From NCBI RefSeq assembly GCF_036898095.1, contig NC_090763.1, positions 61,063,241 to 61,127,240 of the forward strand: DNA of 64,000 nt, in the 5' to 3' direction. The position numbers and the translations under genes were made by a program. Each line of letters begins with the position of its first letter. The stretch's first letter is position 1. The notes under the pieces are model-generated. The model made no database searches. It saw only the letters and a list, made by a program, of their open reading frames with translations, and had not been told where the DNA came from. This stretch comes from Palaemon carinicauda (taxonomy: Eukaryota > Arthropoda > Malacostraca > Decapoda > Palaemonidae). Below are positions 1 through 10,502 of this stretch, piece after piece.

Positions 1-135
1 ACTATAGAAAATGGAGATAGGGGAAACTACACAAAATTCTGGTTGGTTGGGAGGAGAATCCCAGATACTCCTAAGAAAGTAGTTCGAGGTAAGTACTGTT
101 AGGAAAAATACAAATTACTTGAAATTTGTGATATT
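1..135. repeat. Possible terminal piece of a family-C-like DIRS element
   Basis: The stretch GTTAGGAAAAATACAAATTA at about 95-115, followed by a short AAATTTGT motif, resembles the outer end of the family-C element that starts at 39,127 when read in the opposite direction. Only about 35 bases match and the rest of the putative element lies outside the window. It could also be a solo fragment. Confidence 0.35.
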
Positions 136-699
136 TAAAATTCTTTTATTCTTTTGTGCTTTCAAATCTGATGAAATTACTATATAATGACTTGGAAAAT
201 GGTGTACCCTGGAATGTAATACCCGCAATAGCGAAAATATTACTGTACTGAGTAACTTACAAACTCATATTTATTAAAGTCGGCAATCAATCACACTAGT
301 ATCTACTTGCTGTAGTCCTAAATTAGAAATGACTTGTGATTTTTGTTTACTACAAAACATGCACACCATCCCATACTTTGATGGTAGTCTTGGCCAAAAT
401 TGGTTGCTTCTAAAGTGGCTGTCATGCACAACCACTGCAAGACCACTAAATAGAAATATGTTTACTCCAAAATGAACACTCAAGACTATTTGCCTGCATG
501 ATTGCGAGGTTACCAGACCTGGTAATGGTGGTCCACCCACAAAATATTTTTTTATTTAAATCAAGAGTGAATCAAGTTTAACCCTAATGTAAAACATGGG
601 AATATATTTCAGTACATTGCAAAAATTTAAACACAATTGGGACACTATGCGTAAAAATTAAGACTAAACTTCAGGCAATGTACAATAAGGCAAACTAAC

Positions 700-848
700 C
701 TTTGGGTGAAAGTATTCTGGTGATATTGCTTCCAAACGTAGAACTCTGTCTTCTACTGCTTTAAGTCTGGCATAAACATCACGAGGAATTGGACCATTAG
801 AATTTATCTTCAAATGATTCTCCAAATTTATCAGTCTTTCCTCTATAC
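700..848 (-). CDS. MBIP: MBIP exon (C-terminal coiled-coil region)
   Basis: This 149-base exon encodes the most conserved part of MBIP. It begins with two bases that complete a glycine codon and then reads IEERLINLENHL, followed by GPIPRDVYARLKAVEDRV and ending EAISPEYFHPK. This is the leucine-zipper-like region of the family. MBIP binds and inhibits the kinase MAP3K12 (DLK) and is also a subunit of the ATAC acetyltransferase complex in the nucleus. The borders are TTCTTAG before the exon and GTTAGT after it. The exon ends on a full codon, so at least one further exon should lie to the left, beyond the window or unrecognised. The next exon upstream is 15.6 kb away at 16,468-16,608. Confidence 0.8.
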
Positions 849-2224
849 CTAAGAAATATTTACATAGAGTTATACAGTAAACAATTACATAAAATAAATC
901 TATGAGCTTACATAATAGTGTAGTTAAACGTCAACCATGTAATAATATGTTTACCACGATCTACTCTGTACTGCTTTCAATGGGATATTACGTTCATGAC
1001 TTTAAATGCACGTTTCAAGTCGTAATATGTTTACTCGTATAGTAAGCATAGGAACACCACTTGGCAACACTCAGCATATGTAAGCTGTAAATGGAAACTT
1101 TATGGTGTCTGGTAACTTTTCTGAAGGTCGCTTGACGTTAGACAACTGATACAGTCTGGTTTCCTTTCAGTGCGCTTCGGGTGTTTGAGAGGTTAATTTG
1201 TTTTCCTTCTTTCACATTGAGTTCCCTAAAGAGGCGTATTTCTTTAGATAGAATAAATGAAATATTAAGAGAGCAGTCTAAAATGATAACAAAAGAATAA
1301 TAATGCATAGATGTAAAATATTTTTCATTCTGTATTATGTAGCCTTTTGAAATAAAATAATTGGAGTACTAACAGTTTTTTATTCCGTTATTTAATCAAT
1401 ATTCCTACATTTAACTATAAATACAAATTATAAGCATGAAAATTAATATTAACTTTGAAAAACTATCATTAGTGAAATGACCACTAACTGCAAAAAAGCA
1501 TGACAGTACATTAGCAGCGAGGTAGTCCCAGGGGACGCTTAACAGGGTAATAAACATGTACCTTTGCATAAGCAGATGAAATTGGTTTTTTTATTCTAAT
1601 TCACTTGTATGTAATAGCCTGAAAACACAGCTGGTGCAAACATAATATGAGTACAGTACTAAAGTACTTTTCTACTTTCAAGAAAAGTGTTGAAAACTCC
1701 AAAGTATTTCTAGGAAATGATACCCTCGACATGTTATCCATGAGTGTTCCTTTCACTATTATTAGTGTAACTATGCAGTAAAAACTGATGGAAAAATCAT
1801 AAACAGCAGTAAAAATCCATCATACAATGGTCAATTTAGTTTAGTTTTGTATGGCTCTAAAAATTGTATGGTGTACAATATCTTGGTTTTTTTTTATTTT
1901 TGTACAGCAAAATTATAATCTTTTGTTCTACAATATTTGTCTTAATTGCAATTTTTTTTTCATTATTCATTTTACTTTATAGAAACTGGTTATTAAAAAT
2001 TATACCCATCAAGCTTTAAATGACGAAAAAAAAATTAGACTCCTCTCATGAAAATGATCTTTACCCAAACCAATTACAGTTATGTGTCGATAATGTGAAG
2101 CATGTTCTCAAACGCCAGAAATAGTTAATCGCCAGTTGATGAAAAAAGATTTTCTAGATAGATATGCAAGAAGCTATCCAAATACCAAGTGCTTCTTACA
2201 AGTTTAAAGGAACTTTGTTTTGAT
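849..2224. other. Intron sequence, no feature recognised
   Basis: AT-rich intron of the MBIP gene between the exon at 700-848 and the DIRS-like element that starts at 2,225. I see no coding signal, RNA gene or clear repeat in it. Confidence 0.6.
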
Positions 2225-2421
2225 ATGATATTTTCCTTATAAAATAAATTTTTGAATATACTTACCCGGTGAATATATAATAGCTGACGTCTCCGACAGC
2301 TAGACAGATTCCAAAAACTCGCGAGCGATCGCCATGAAGGTTGCGGGTGTGCCCACCAGCGCCGACTATCGGCCAGATACCGCATATACTTGTCAATCTC
2401 TCCAGTTCTTCTCAGTCCGCT
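2225..2421. repeat. 3' inverted terminal repeat of the outer element
   Basis: From about 2,255 to 2,421 it is the reverse complement of about 16,180-16,335, including the shared GCCGACTATCGGCCAGATAC block. Its first roughly 50 bases are also inverted within the ICR at 2,461-2,512, so this end forms a long fold-back. Confidence 0.85.
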
Positions 2422-2460
2422 GGGTCTCTATCGGGGAGGAAGGGAGGGCCTTTAATTTAT

Positions 2461-2553
2461 AAATTCACCGGGTAAGTATATTAAAAAATTTATTTTATAA
2501 GGAAAATATCATTTTTAAATATTAAACTTAGCCGGTGAATATATAATAGCTGA
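2461..2553. repeat. Internal complementary region of the outer element
   Basis: The first half (to about 2,512) is the reverse complement of the left outer end with about one mismatch. The second half, containing ATATTAAACTTAGCCGGTGA, is the reverse complement of the right outer end near 16,325-16,359. This two-sided complementarity is the hallmark of DIRS elements, where the region is thought to template closure of a circular intermediate. Confidence 0.85.
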
Positions 2554-2941
2554 TTCACACCCATGGTGGTGGGTAGAGACCAGTATTAATACAATAAAGG
2601 CGTATATGCTCAAGAGTTTTTTGACAAATATTTCATAAAAAACCAAAAGTATAGGTATCTGGCAAGGAAGCTGACTCTGACGATTACTCTGCCTCATTAG
2701 TCCGCTTTCCTCACGAAGCCCAGCCATCCTCTCAGGATGCTAAAAGACTCCCAGGAGCTGTTATATCCAGGGCGAACACCCCTATAACAGGACCTCATCA
2801 ATACCCTTAATCTGGGCGCTCTCAAGAAACAACATTTGACCACCCACCAAATAAAAAAGGATGCGAAAGACTTCCTAGTCTTCCGTACAACCCAAGACAA
2901 GATTAAAAACATTTCAAGAGAAGATTAAAAGGATATTGGGA

Positions 2942-3226
2942 TTAAGGGAATGTAGTGGTAGAACCCTCACCCACTACTGCACTCGCTGCAACTAATGGAC
3001 CCAGGGTGTAGCAGTCCTCATAAAGAGTCTGGACGTCTTTTAAGTAAAATGAAGCGAACACCGACTTGCTCCTCCAAAAGGTCGCGTCCATAATACTTCG
3101 AAGAGACCTGTTTTGCTTAAAAGCCACCGAAGTTGCTATCGCTCTCACTTCGTGCGTCTTGACCTTAAGCAAACAACGATCTTTCTCATTTAAATGAGAA
3201 TGTGCCTCCCGGATTAAAAGTCTAAT
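2942..3226 (-). pseudogene. 3' part of the outer element's tyrosine recombinase
   Basis: It encodes the C-terminal catalytic half of a DIRS tyrosine recombinase. It begins IRLLIREAHSHL, then has the HEVRAIATS motif (catalytic His and Arg), a TFWRSKS motif, and the nucleophile tyrosine in FASFYLKDV. It ends at a stop near 2,942. The matching N-terminal half is found 7.5 kb away at 10,774-11,648, because the family-A element 3,227-10,773 sits between the two parts. The same protein is uninterrupted at 24,815-25,987. Confidence 0.88.
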
Positions 3227-3229
3227 AAA

Positions 3230-3526
3230 GGGATTTTGACGTAGGAAAAATCTATTTCTGGGCGAGGGACCTGTGCCGCCCAGTGAATAAGCTCCTATTA
3301 GCACTTATTCTTAGGTAATTTACTGCTAAATATACCAGAGAAAAAATGTAAAGGAGTGCTAGGTTAACTAGCTCGCTCACCTATTGGTGTCGGTATAAAA
3401 TTGGGCGTATAATCCAGAGGTCCCGCACTATTTAGATTCATCCACGACAAAGACCCCAATAGAGGAGAGCCGTTCAACCTCACTCGGCACCAGCAACTCT
3501 GCATCCGCTCAGAACCCAACTCCTTA
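3230..3526. repeat. 3' inverted terminal repeat, family A
   Basis: Positions about 3,289-3,525 are the reverse complement of about 10,504-10,738 with few or no differences. The outermost 57 bases (3,230-3,286) are instead perfectly inverted at 3,571-3,627 inside the ICR. Confidence 0.9.
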
Positions 3527-3570
3527 GCACCCAAAGTTTGGGGACTCCAAGGGAGAGGAGCTGGGAGGGT

Positions 3571-3661
3571 TCACTGGGCGGCACAGGTCCCTCGCCCAGA
3601 AATAGATTTTTCCTACGTCAAAATCCCTTTTCTGGGCTTGAACCTGTGCCGGCCAGTGAAT
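3571..3661. repeat. Internal complementary region, family A
   Basis: Bases 3,571-3,627 are the exact reverse complement of the left end (3,230-3,286). Bases 3,627-3,661 are the exact reverse complement of the right end (10,739-10,773). The region therefore records the sequence of the joined ends of a circular form, with a single AAAAGGG at the junction. Confidence 0.92.
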
Positions 3662-3983
3662 ATATACAAGAGAAATGTCACCAAACTTGCAAAATAAAGG
3701 AAAAACATAAACATAAGGGAAATACAAGTTGCTTTAATCAGAGATGAGTGCCAAAAACAGCTATAAGGGTATCTTAAAAAGAACATAAATCCACTTGGTA
3801 GAACAATTGACCAAAAAAGGTAAGGTATAATAATGCCGTGAGTGATGATATATACAGATACTCAGGAGTCAAAAATTTTAAAATATAATAATAGTAATCA
3901 GGTGCGAAACCAACGAATACAAATAGGGTATAAATGAGGCAGGTAAGGGGGAGAGATAAAATAACAAGGAATTAACATATGAG

Positions 3984-4958
3984 TTACCTGGGGGTAACTA
4001 CGCTCCCTGCAGCTACTGTAGGAAATTTAAGGGCTTCCAAATGTTTAAGGTAGTGTTTCTTGAACACTGAGGGTGACTTCCACCCTGTATACCTGGAAAG
4101 ATCCGTAAAATTCATGTGGTGAAAAAAGTTCACCGAAGTAGCAACCGCTCTGATATCATGTGCAAGAGGAAAAGAGTCAGGGCTAGCTTGTTTAATAAAA
4201 TACAAAATTTGTTGCCTGATCCCTTTAATGGTAATGGTACCGCCTTGTTCTCTAACGAATAGAGGCCCCGAGGAGTTAGAGGAGGTCCGGGATAAATAAG
4301 ACCTAAGAGTAGTAACAGGGCACAGAGACGGATCTTGCGTGAGGGGAACAATTTTCCAGGAGGACCATCTGTTCTGAGGGTCTTCGTTCTTAGCTAAAAA
4401 GAATTTGTTAGGTGAAAGAAGGACCTCTCCCGAAGGAAGGAACTCAATATGACCCGGGTCTCTTGACAAAGCTGCCAGTTCAGAAATTCTTGCCCCGGAA
4501 GCCAAACTCACCAGGAAAAGTGTTTTCCTGAGAAGGGGAATGTAATCACAAGAACTGTTAATGGTATCAGAAGCCAATTTGAGTACATCATTAAGGAACC
4601 AGGTAACCGGGGTAGGACGAGTAACCGGTTTCAGTCTGGCACAGGCTTTCGGAATTGAAGCTAACAAAGAGTCGGTTAAGTCTATGTTAAAACCCACTAG
4701 GAATATCTTTTTCAAGGCAGATTTAATAGTGGTGATAGTATTGGCTGCCAGACCTGATTCTAATAAAGTTCTAAAGAAAGTGACTGTAAGGTTCAAGTTC
4801 ATACAGTGTACGTCTGAGTCTATCAAAAATTTAGCCAACTTTTTAACCGCAGAATCATATTGGCGGATGGTGGAATCCCGTTTATCTGATTCTAGGAACA
4901 GGGTGTTTTGAGGATCGATATTGGCACCATGCATGGCCGCAAACTTCATGAAGTCCAT
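3984..4958 (-). CDS. DIRS-type tyrosine recombinase (integrase), family A
   Basis: A site-specific recombinase expected to insert the circular DNA copy into the genome. The start chosen is the ATG at 4,956-4,958, which overlaps the end of the polyprotein (stop at 4,946) by 13 bases and gives 324 residues. Upstream of it the same frame stays open but overlaps the reverse transcriptase. An N-terminal core-binding part (SDKRDSTIRQYDS) is followed by the catalytic domain: ARISELAALS (first Arg), HDIRAVATS (His and second Arg), YTGWKSPSVF, and FKKHYL with the nucleophile Tyr. All catalytic residues are present and the frame is intact. This is the best candidate in the window for a still-active family-A protein. 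Confidence 0.88.
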   Translation of the reverse strand: MDFMKFAAMHGANIDPQNTLFLESDKRDSTIRQYDSAVKKLAKFLIDSDVHCMNLNLTVTFFRTLLESGLAANTITTIKSALKKIFLVGFNIDLTDSLLASIPKACARLKPVTRPTPVTWFLNDVLKLASDTINSSCDYIPLLRKTLFLVSLASGARISELAALSRDPGHIEFLPSGEVLLSPNKFFLAKNEDPQNRWSSWKIVPLTQDPSLCPVTTLRSYLSRTSSNSSGPLFVREQGGTITIKGIRQQILYFIKQASPDSFPLAHDIRAVATSVNFFHHMNFTDLSRYTGWKSPSVFKKHYLKHLEALKFPTVAAGSVVTPR

Positions 4959-7165
4959 AAAGTTAGGGCGCTCTGAATGTTTGAGAAAGCGTACACAACG
5001 CGTGTTTGTACTATCTGAGACAGAACCGGATTGGGTATCGGGTGAGGATGTAGTCTCAACTCTCGCAGGAGAGGATACCAATTGCTCTTGGGCCAGTTGG
5101 GTGCGACCAAGGCTACTCGTCCCTTGAAGGATCTCAGCTTGTCTAGGACTTTCAGTAAAAGATTCACCGGGGGAAAGAGATAAATCCTTTCCCAGATGTC
5201 CCAATTCTGTGACATAGCGTCTGTGGCGTAGGCCTGAGGGTCTAGATTGGGAGCCACATATACTCTCAACTTGTGGTTGGACTCCGTGGCGAAGAGGTCC
5301 ACTTGGAGACCCGGAACCCGAGAGAGAATCCACCGGAATGACTTTAGATCGAGTGACCATTCCGATTCTAGAGGGGAGGTCCGGGACAAGGCGTCTGCCA
5401 CTACGTTCCGGACTCCCGCCAGGTGGACAGCTGAAAGATGCCAATGGTTCGAGGCTGCTAGGGAGAATATGGCTACTAGAACATGGTTCAGAGGCCCTGA
5501 TTTTGATCCGCCTCTGTTGAGGCAGCGGACCACCACTTCGCTGTCGAGAACCAGACGAAGGTGTTGTCTCTTGGGTGGAGCGAGACGTTTCAGGGTTAGA
5601 AGAACTGCCATGGCCTCCAGCACATTGATGTGAAATTGGCGGAATAAGGGAGACCAAAGACCTTGAACTTTCCTGAGCTGAGAATAGCCTCCCCAACCTG
5701 ATAGGGATGCGTCCGTGTGAATGATTAACTTCGGAGGCGGAAATCGAAGGGGAACTGACTTTGACAGATTGTTGGCCCTTGTCCAAGGTAGAAGTCTTTC
5801 CCGGAGAATGGGAGGAAGGCGGACTTTCCTGTCCCGGAGCTTCCGGTTCGCCCTCGAACGCCAGACACGATTGATATCTTTCAATTTTGCCTTCAGAAGT
5901 AGATCCGTCACTGAAGCAAATTGAAGGGACCCTAGGATCCTCTCTTGGAGTCGTCTGGAACTTACTTTGTCTTTGAGAAAGCGTTTGGTGTTCATTGCAA
6001 TCTCTAACCTCTTGGGTTTGGGAAGACACAGAGTATGAGATATAAGATCCCATTGCAGGCCGAGCCATTGGAACTTTGATTTCGGAAGAAGACGGGACTT
6101 CTTGAAGTTGATCTGGAAGCCTAGAGATTGAAGGTATTGGATGACTCTGTGAGTGGCTTTTAGACAATTTTGGGAGGTGTCTGACCAAATGAGCCAGTCG
6201 TCCAGATAGGCTACTACTTGAATCCCTTGATTTCTGAGTTCCTGAACAGCAACTTCTGCTAACTTTGTGAAGATCCTTGGGGCGATGTTGAGCCCAAAGG
6301 GCATCACCTTGAAGGAGTAATTTTTGTCCCCTAGGCGGAAGCCTAGATACGGACGGAAGTGTCTCGCTATCGGGACGTGATAATAGGCGTCTGTAAGATC
6401 GATAGAGGTGGTGACGGCCCCACGGGGAAGTAAGGTCCGCACCTGCGAGACGGTAAGCATTCGAAACTTGTCGCATTGAATGGACAAGTTGAGAAGGGAT
6501 AGGTCTAGAATCACTCTTCTCTTGTCCGAATCCTTCTTCGGGACACTGAACAGCCGACCCTGAAACTTCAGGTGTTTCGTTTCTTGTATGGCGTTCTTTT
6601 GTAACAGGTCCTGGACAAATTCGACTAGGTCCGGAGTGGAATGTTGATGAAATCTGTTCGGAGGTGGAGGTCCTTGAATCCAACTCCATCCCAGTCCCTT
6701 GGAGATGATACTGAAAGCCCAGGGACTGAACCTCCATTTGTTGCGGAAGGCATAAAGCCTCCCCCCTACCCGCTGCACTTCAGTATTGGTTTGAGGAGTT
6801 GCCTCCACGTCCGCCTCGGAAGTTCTTTCCCTTGCGAAAGAATCTACCTCTACCTCTGTTCTGGTTTGAACCACGATGGTAGCCTCTACCTCTGTTATAA
6901 CTCTGGGAAGAGCCTTGAGCCTCATAAGACTGGTTAAAGGCTGGAGAGGTGGTGGAGGCACCGGGAAGCTGGCTCTTAGGGAGCAGAACGGTGACATAGT
7001 CGTCCGATGAAGGAGCCCGAGAGGTGGAAGGCTGTGCAGGAGCAGCAGGAGATGGAGGAAGAGGCTGACGGAAAACAGACGAACTACTCTGCTGTTGCCG
7101 GAACTGGGTGGAGGTATACGGGCGGAGCTTCTTCCTACCCCGAGCTTGGTAATTTGCGGGATCAT
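4946..7165 (-). CDS. Reverse transcriptase / RNase H / Dam-like methyltransferase polyprotein, family A
   Basis: A DIRS polyprotein that copies the element RNA to DNA and removes RNA. The frame is open for 739 codons, but the first 120 or so overlap the gag 3' end in another frame, so the true start is uncertain. RT motifs in order are KRRVILDLSLLN, TTSIDLTDAYYHVP (catalytic Asp), MPFGLNIAPRIFT, VAYLDDWLIW (the YxDD box) and WLGLQWDL. RNase H follows with HTDASLSGWGG, NVLEAMAVL, LVLDSEVVV and VADALSR. The last part has VDLFAT, then NLDPQAYATDAM and LVAPNWPKSNWYP, the pattern assigned in DIRS elements to a Dam-like methyltransferase domain. No internal stop is seen. Confidence 0.88.
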   Translation of the reverse strand: MIPQITKLGVGRSSARIPPPSSGNSRVVRLFSVSLFLHLLLLLHSLPPLGLLHRTTMSPFCSLRASFPVPPPPLQPLTSLMRLKALPRVITEVEATIVVQTRTEVEVDSFARERTSEADVEATPQTNTEVQRVGGRLYAFRNKWRFSPWAFSIISKGLGWSWIQGPPPPNRFHQHSTPDLVEFVQDLLQKNAIQETKHLKFQGRLFSVPKKDSDKRRVILDLSLLNLSIQCDKFRMLTVSQVRTLLPRGAVTTSIDLTDAYYHVPIARHFRPYLGFRLGDKNYSFKVMPFGLNIAPRIFTKLAEVAVQELRNQGIQVVAYLDDWLIWSDTSQNCLKATHRVIQYLQSLGFQINFKKSRLLPKSKFQWLGLQWDLISHTLCLPKPKRLEIAMNTKRFLKDKVSSRRLQERILGSLQFASVTDLLLKAKLKDINRVWRSRANRKLRDRKVRLPPILRERLLPWTRANNLSKSVPLRFPPPKLIIHTDASLSGWGGYSQLRKVQGLWSPLFRQFHINVLEAMAVLLTLKRLAPPKRQHLRLVLDSEVVVRCLNRGGSKSGPLNHVLVAIFSLAASNHWHLSAVHLAGVRNVVADALSRTSPLESEWSLDLKSFRWILSRVPGLQVDLFATESNHKLRVYVAPNLDPQAYATDAMSQNWDIWERIYLFPPVNLLLKVLDKLRSFKGRVALVAPNWPKSNWYPLLRELRLHPHPIPNPVLSQIVQTRVVYAFSNIQSALTLWTS

Positions 7166-8863
7166 ATTTCCGCTTAGGAGTCAAACCCCAACGGGTTTTA
7201 AGGCTCTGATTAACCCTAGTAGCCTCTGCCAAGACTTCCTCCACAAGATCCTCAGGGAAAAGATTTGAACCCCAGCAAGAGGACCGGATAAGTTTATTAG
7301 GCTCGTGCCTAATAGTCGCCTCAGCCAGGACGTGTTTGCGGCACCTACGTTTGGCAATAGCAAAGTCATATACAGTAGATCGAAATATAACGACTGCAAA
7401 GTAGCCTTATTGAGAGACTTAAAGATACTCTCAGTATCATAAGTTAAGGCTATCGACTCCGTAGACGTGGCCAAGTTCAAAGTTCGACCAACACGTAGGC
7501 GGGAATCATACTCCTGTTTAATAGGGGATTCCGGGAGACGGGGAAGCCGTTCGCTAAACATTACCGACGCACAGTCGGCTGTTAGCTTGCCAGAAGTAAA
7601 GGTGGTATGGACATTGTCCCAACACTCATTACCTGAAGGAAGAAGGAGGGAGATCGGGTCTACCTCTCGGATGGGAGGCAAGGGCTTCTCCTCCAGAGCA
7701 TATTGAAAAGCCAGTTCTGCAACTTTATTGACGCATGGAGTCACGGTATTCTTGTCCATTAAGAACATTGTGAACGAACTTTTATGAGGCGTCAACATGG
7801 TATTGGTGCAACCAATATCATTCAGAAACCTAGCCCAAACAGATTGGGCTTGTTCCTTTGGGAAAATGACAGTCTCTTTGGGGACCTTATCCAGCCGAAC
7901 CAGAGCTTCCTCGGTAAGCCTGGCATAACCATGAAATGGAAATGCGAGACCAGGAGGAAAGAATTCAAAGTCCTCTAGGGGACGAGTGCCAAGACCTTCC
8001 AATGTTAACATCCCGTCTGAAAATGGGGAATGAAGAGCCATGCGCCAAGGGTTATTCTTGGTAAACGGCGGAAGCTTAGAGGCATCCGGGATGAGAGAGC
8101 TTTGAACTCGCTCCGGAGCACCCTGCTCTAATGCCCCAAGTCTCTGACCAATGTTAGAGAACATCGTGTCCATCTTGGCCTGCATTTCCGACACCAACTT
8201 AGCTTGCATCTCCGACACAATGCGAAGCATGGCTGATTCGGAAAGGCCCGGATTAGGAGCAGAAGTGGCGGATTGTACTCCCGGGTCGTGAGACTTAGAG
8301 GAGGAGCCGGAAGCCTTAGATGACGGGTTCGTATTAGACTTGGAACTATGGGAAGCCTTGTGGGGCTTACGAGCTTTTGGCAAAGTCCTAGATATAGACT
8401 TATCTTTGGGGGGAACCGGGTGTGATCGGTGAGACGAATCACGGTCCCCAGAAAGACCATGGAAAGAAGAGAGATCAGATGAAGAAGAAAGAGCGGGGCT
8501 GAGGATAGGAATCTCAGCGCCGGTAACACCTGCCTCACTTACCACCCTACCTGCATCCGGATCATCCAACAACATAGGTTCGACGTCCATGTTCATGGAG
8601 GCAACATTGTCTTCCAGATCTCCGGGGGCATCCAACGGATCTTGTTCCTGGTCTATGAATCCCGCAATAGTGGCATCAATGTGGGCAATGATGGGTGCCG
8701 CAACATGCCTAGCCACAGCGGCTGAAGACTTGGCATTAGGGTAGATCAATGCACAGTAGTCTTCAGACAGGACGTAAGGCTGTTTGGATTTCACATTCCG
8801 GGCAAATCCCCTAACCCACACTTTCAGTGTGGCCCGAGCCGCAGTCTTCTGCTCCGGGGATGC
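6780..8863 (-). pseudogene. Gag-like protein, exon 2, family A (one frameshift)
   Basis: This is the main part of the element's structural protein. It begins at an AG splice acceptor (codons ASPEQKTAARATLKVWVRG) and runs through a Ser/Pro-rich linker to a globular region near residues 240-480. At about 7,370-7,390 the reading frame changes by one base. The downstream frame gives KRRCRKHVLAEATIRHEPNK and an Arg-Gly-rich tail (NRGRGYHRGS, GKNFRGGRGG) that probably binds RNA. The tail ends at 6,780. The frameshift suggests that this copy's gag is broken, unless it is a sequencing error. Confidence 0.75.
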
Positions 8864-8998
8864 CTGAAATAATAGTGGGAATTACCGAAAGGAAGATTCC
8901 AGGAGGTCCTTCAAGACCATAGAGATCTTACTAAATAGTGTATGTATACCAAAAAGAGGTAAAATAATTAGAAAGATAACATAGCCAACGGGACTCAC
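8864..8998 (-). other. Probable spliceosomal intron inside gag, family A
   Basis: A 135-base interval with GTGAGT at its 5' border and a pyrimidine-rich CTATTATTTCAG at its 3' border on the minus strand. Splicing joins the codons of TTLGSDS to ASPEQKT in the same phase. The interval would otherwise add a hydrophobic run and a stop. Confidence 0.65.
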
Positions 8999-9169
8999 CG
9001 AATCAGATCCGAGGGTGGTGATGAGGTCAAAACAGACCATACAATTATCAGGGTGCCAGACCACGATGTCTTCCAGCTGAACTCCGCAGAGGGCGTGAGA
9101 CCTACAAACAGTATGGCCACAAGGCTGGTGAAGGACAGCCGCACAGGCCGTCGTCTGACAATGCACCAT
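8999..9169 (-). CDS. Gag-like protein, exon 1, Cys/His zinc-binding module, family A
   Basis: It encodes a short Cys/His-rich module with CGHTVCRSHALC followed by WHPDNCMVC, very likely zinc-binding. It ends at a GTGAGT donor after codon GSDS. The ATG at 9,167-9,169 directly follows TTTTTATAG, which itself resembles a splice acceptor, so a further 5' exon or 5'UTR intron is possible. A candidate ATG upstream at 10,435 (MASSSVSQETPSK) does not join in phase with an obvious donor. Family-B gag also starts with a Cys/His module, which supports this exon being real. Confidence 0.65.
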
Positions 9170-9189
9170 CTATAAAAAGAATAGTATAT

Positions 9190-9395
9190 GAGAAACTGTA
9201 ATTCTCTTAAGTAGGGGCGGGTCCGGAGGACCCGGGACTAAACATAAGTCTAACTTAAAACTAGAGCTTAACTGTAATACTCTTAAGTAGGGGCGGGCCT
9301 AAACATAAGTCTAGCTTAACTGTGATACTCTTAAGTAGGGGTGGGTCCGGAGGACCCAGGCCTAAACATAAGTCTAACTTAAGACTAGAGTATAA
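9190..9395. repeat. Minisatellite in the family-A 5' region
   Basis: Three tandem units of about 76, 48 and 76 bases share CTCTTAAGTAGGGG and CTAAACATAAGTCTA. The middle unit lacks the GTCCGGAGGACC block. It lies upstream of gag, between the 5' ITR and the first recognised exon. Confidence 0.8.
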
Positions 9396-10502
9396 CTATC
9401 CATTCCGGTCGAGCCGGGATCATAAAGAAGGATGCAACAAAGAATTAAGACACATGGTGTCTGATTTCCCGGAGCGAGGTTAAGCCCCGGGCCGGGAAAT
9501 AAAAGTACATCCATAAACCAATATATATAGGAACTCCGGGATAGTGATCTGTCATATATAATCATATATAATCATAGAAACTGTTATAAATAAAGAGGGG
9601 GGCGGAACTGTAGATAAGAACCACCAACAGAACCCGGAGGGTTTCGTATAACATAATAAAATTGTGATAGGTGAATATAAAATAGGGTGCACCGGGATCC
9701 TACTCTGTTGAAAGGTGGCCAACCCGTCTAGACAGAGACGAAACCGCCGGGACACCCGGAGGACAAAGTCCATAAACACTGAACTACCCCCTCTAAAAGG
9801 AGGGAAGGCAACGGTCCCCTAGGAGAGGGGGGAGAGAAGCCTAGCCACCAACCTAGCGAGAGGGGGAGCTTGGGGGAGGATCACGTGATACGGAGCAGCA
9901 GGGCTACCAACTGACGATCCCCAAACACTACCAAAACAGATCATACGGAGTAATGAGCACAAATATTCATTATAAAGTAATAGCGTTGAAAAATATATGA
10001 ATATACACATAAAAAATTAGGGCAAGGCATGCAACATAATAAATAAATCCCAAAGGACAGCAACCTGATGGCTTAAATAATAAAAATTGCCGCCCAGAAA
10101 CGAAGGTCGGCAAGCCATCTACGATACGTAACTGATATCGGCCCTAAATATGAACCACAAGGGTTCTAAACGCTAAATAATGAATATCCACAATAAAACA
10201 TATAAAAATTTAATTAATAATAAAAATAATACACTTAGTAACACCGCGAGTGAAACTAAAAGCTCTCAAAACAGGAGTACCAACTGTAAGCGGAATCAAG
10301 CAAGATCGATATGATCGAAGAGAATAAACTCCTATAATTTAAATATTAAACGATCTAGATTGCTCAAAACACAGCAAAACATAGTTTGGTACTTAACTTA
10401 GACGGTGTCTCCTGGGAAACCGATGAAGAAGCCATAATCCAAGAAAAATAAGGCAAAACACGAGAGCACAAAAAAGCGGGTTACCATACAGGCGTGCTAA
10501 AA
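9396..10502. other. Family-A 5' leader, no gene seen
   Basis: About 1.1 kb of non-coding DNA between the minisatellite and the 5' ITR of the nested element. No convincing coding frame is visible. It may hold promoter or 5'UTR sequence of the element. Confidence 0.5.

Noticed and set aside
274..540. An 88-codon minus-strand frame as the last MBIP exon
   Set aside because: The sequence shows no similarity to the expected C-terminus and no convincing acceptor was found at its edge.
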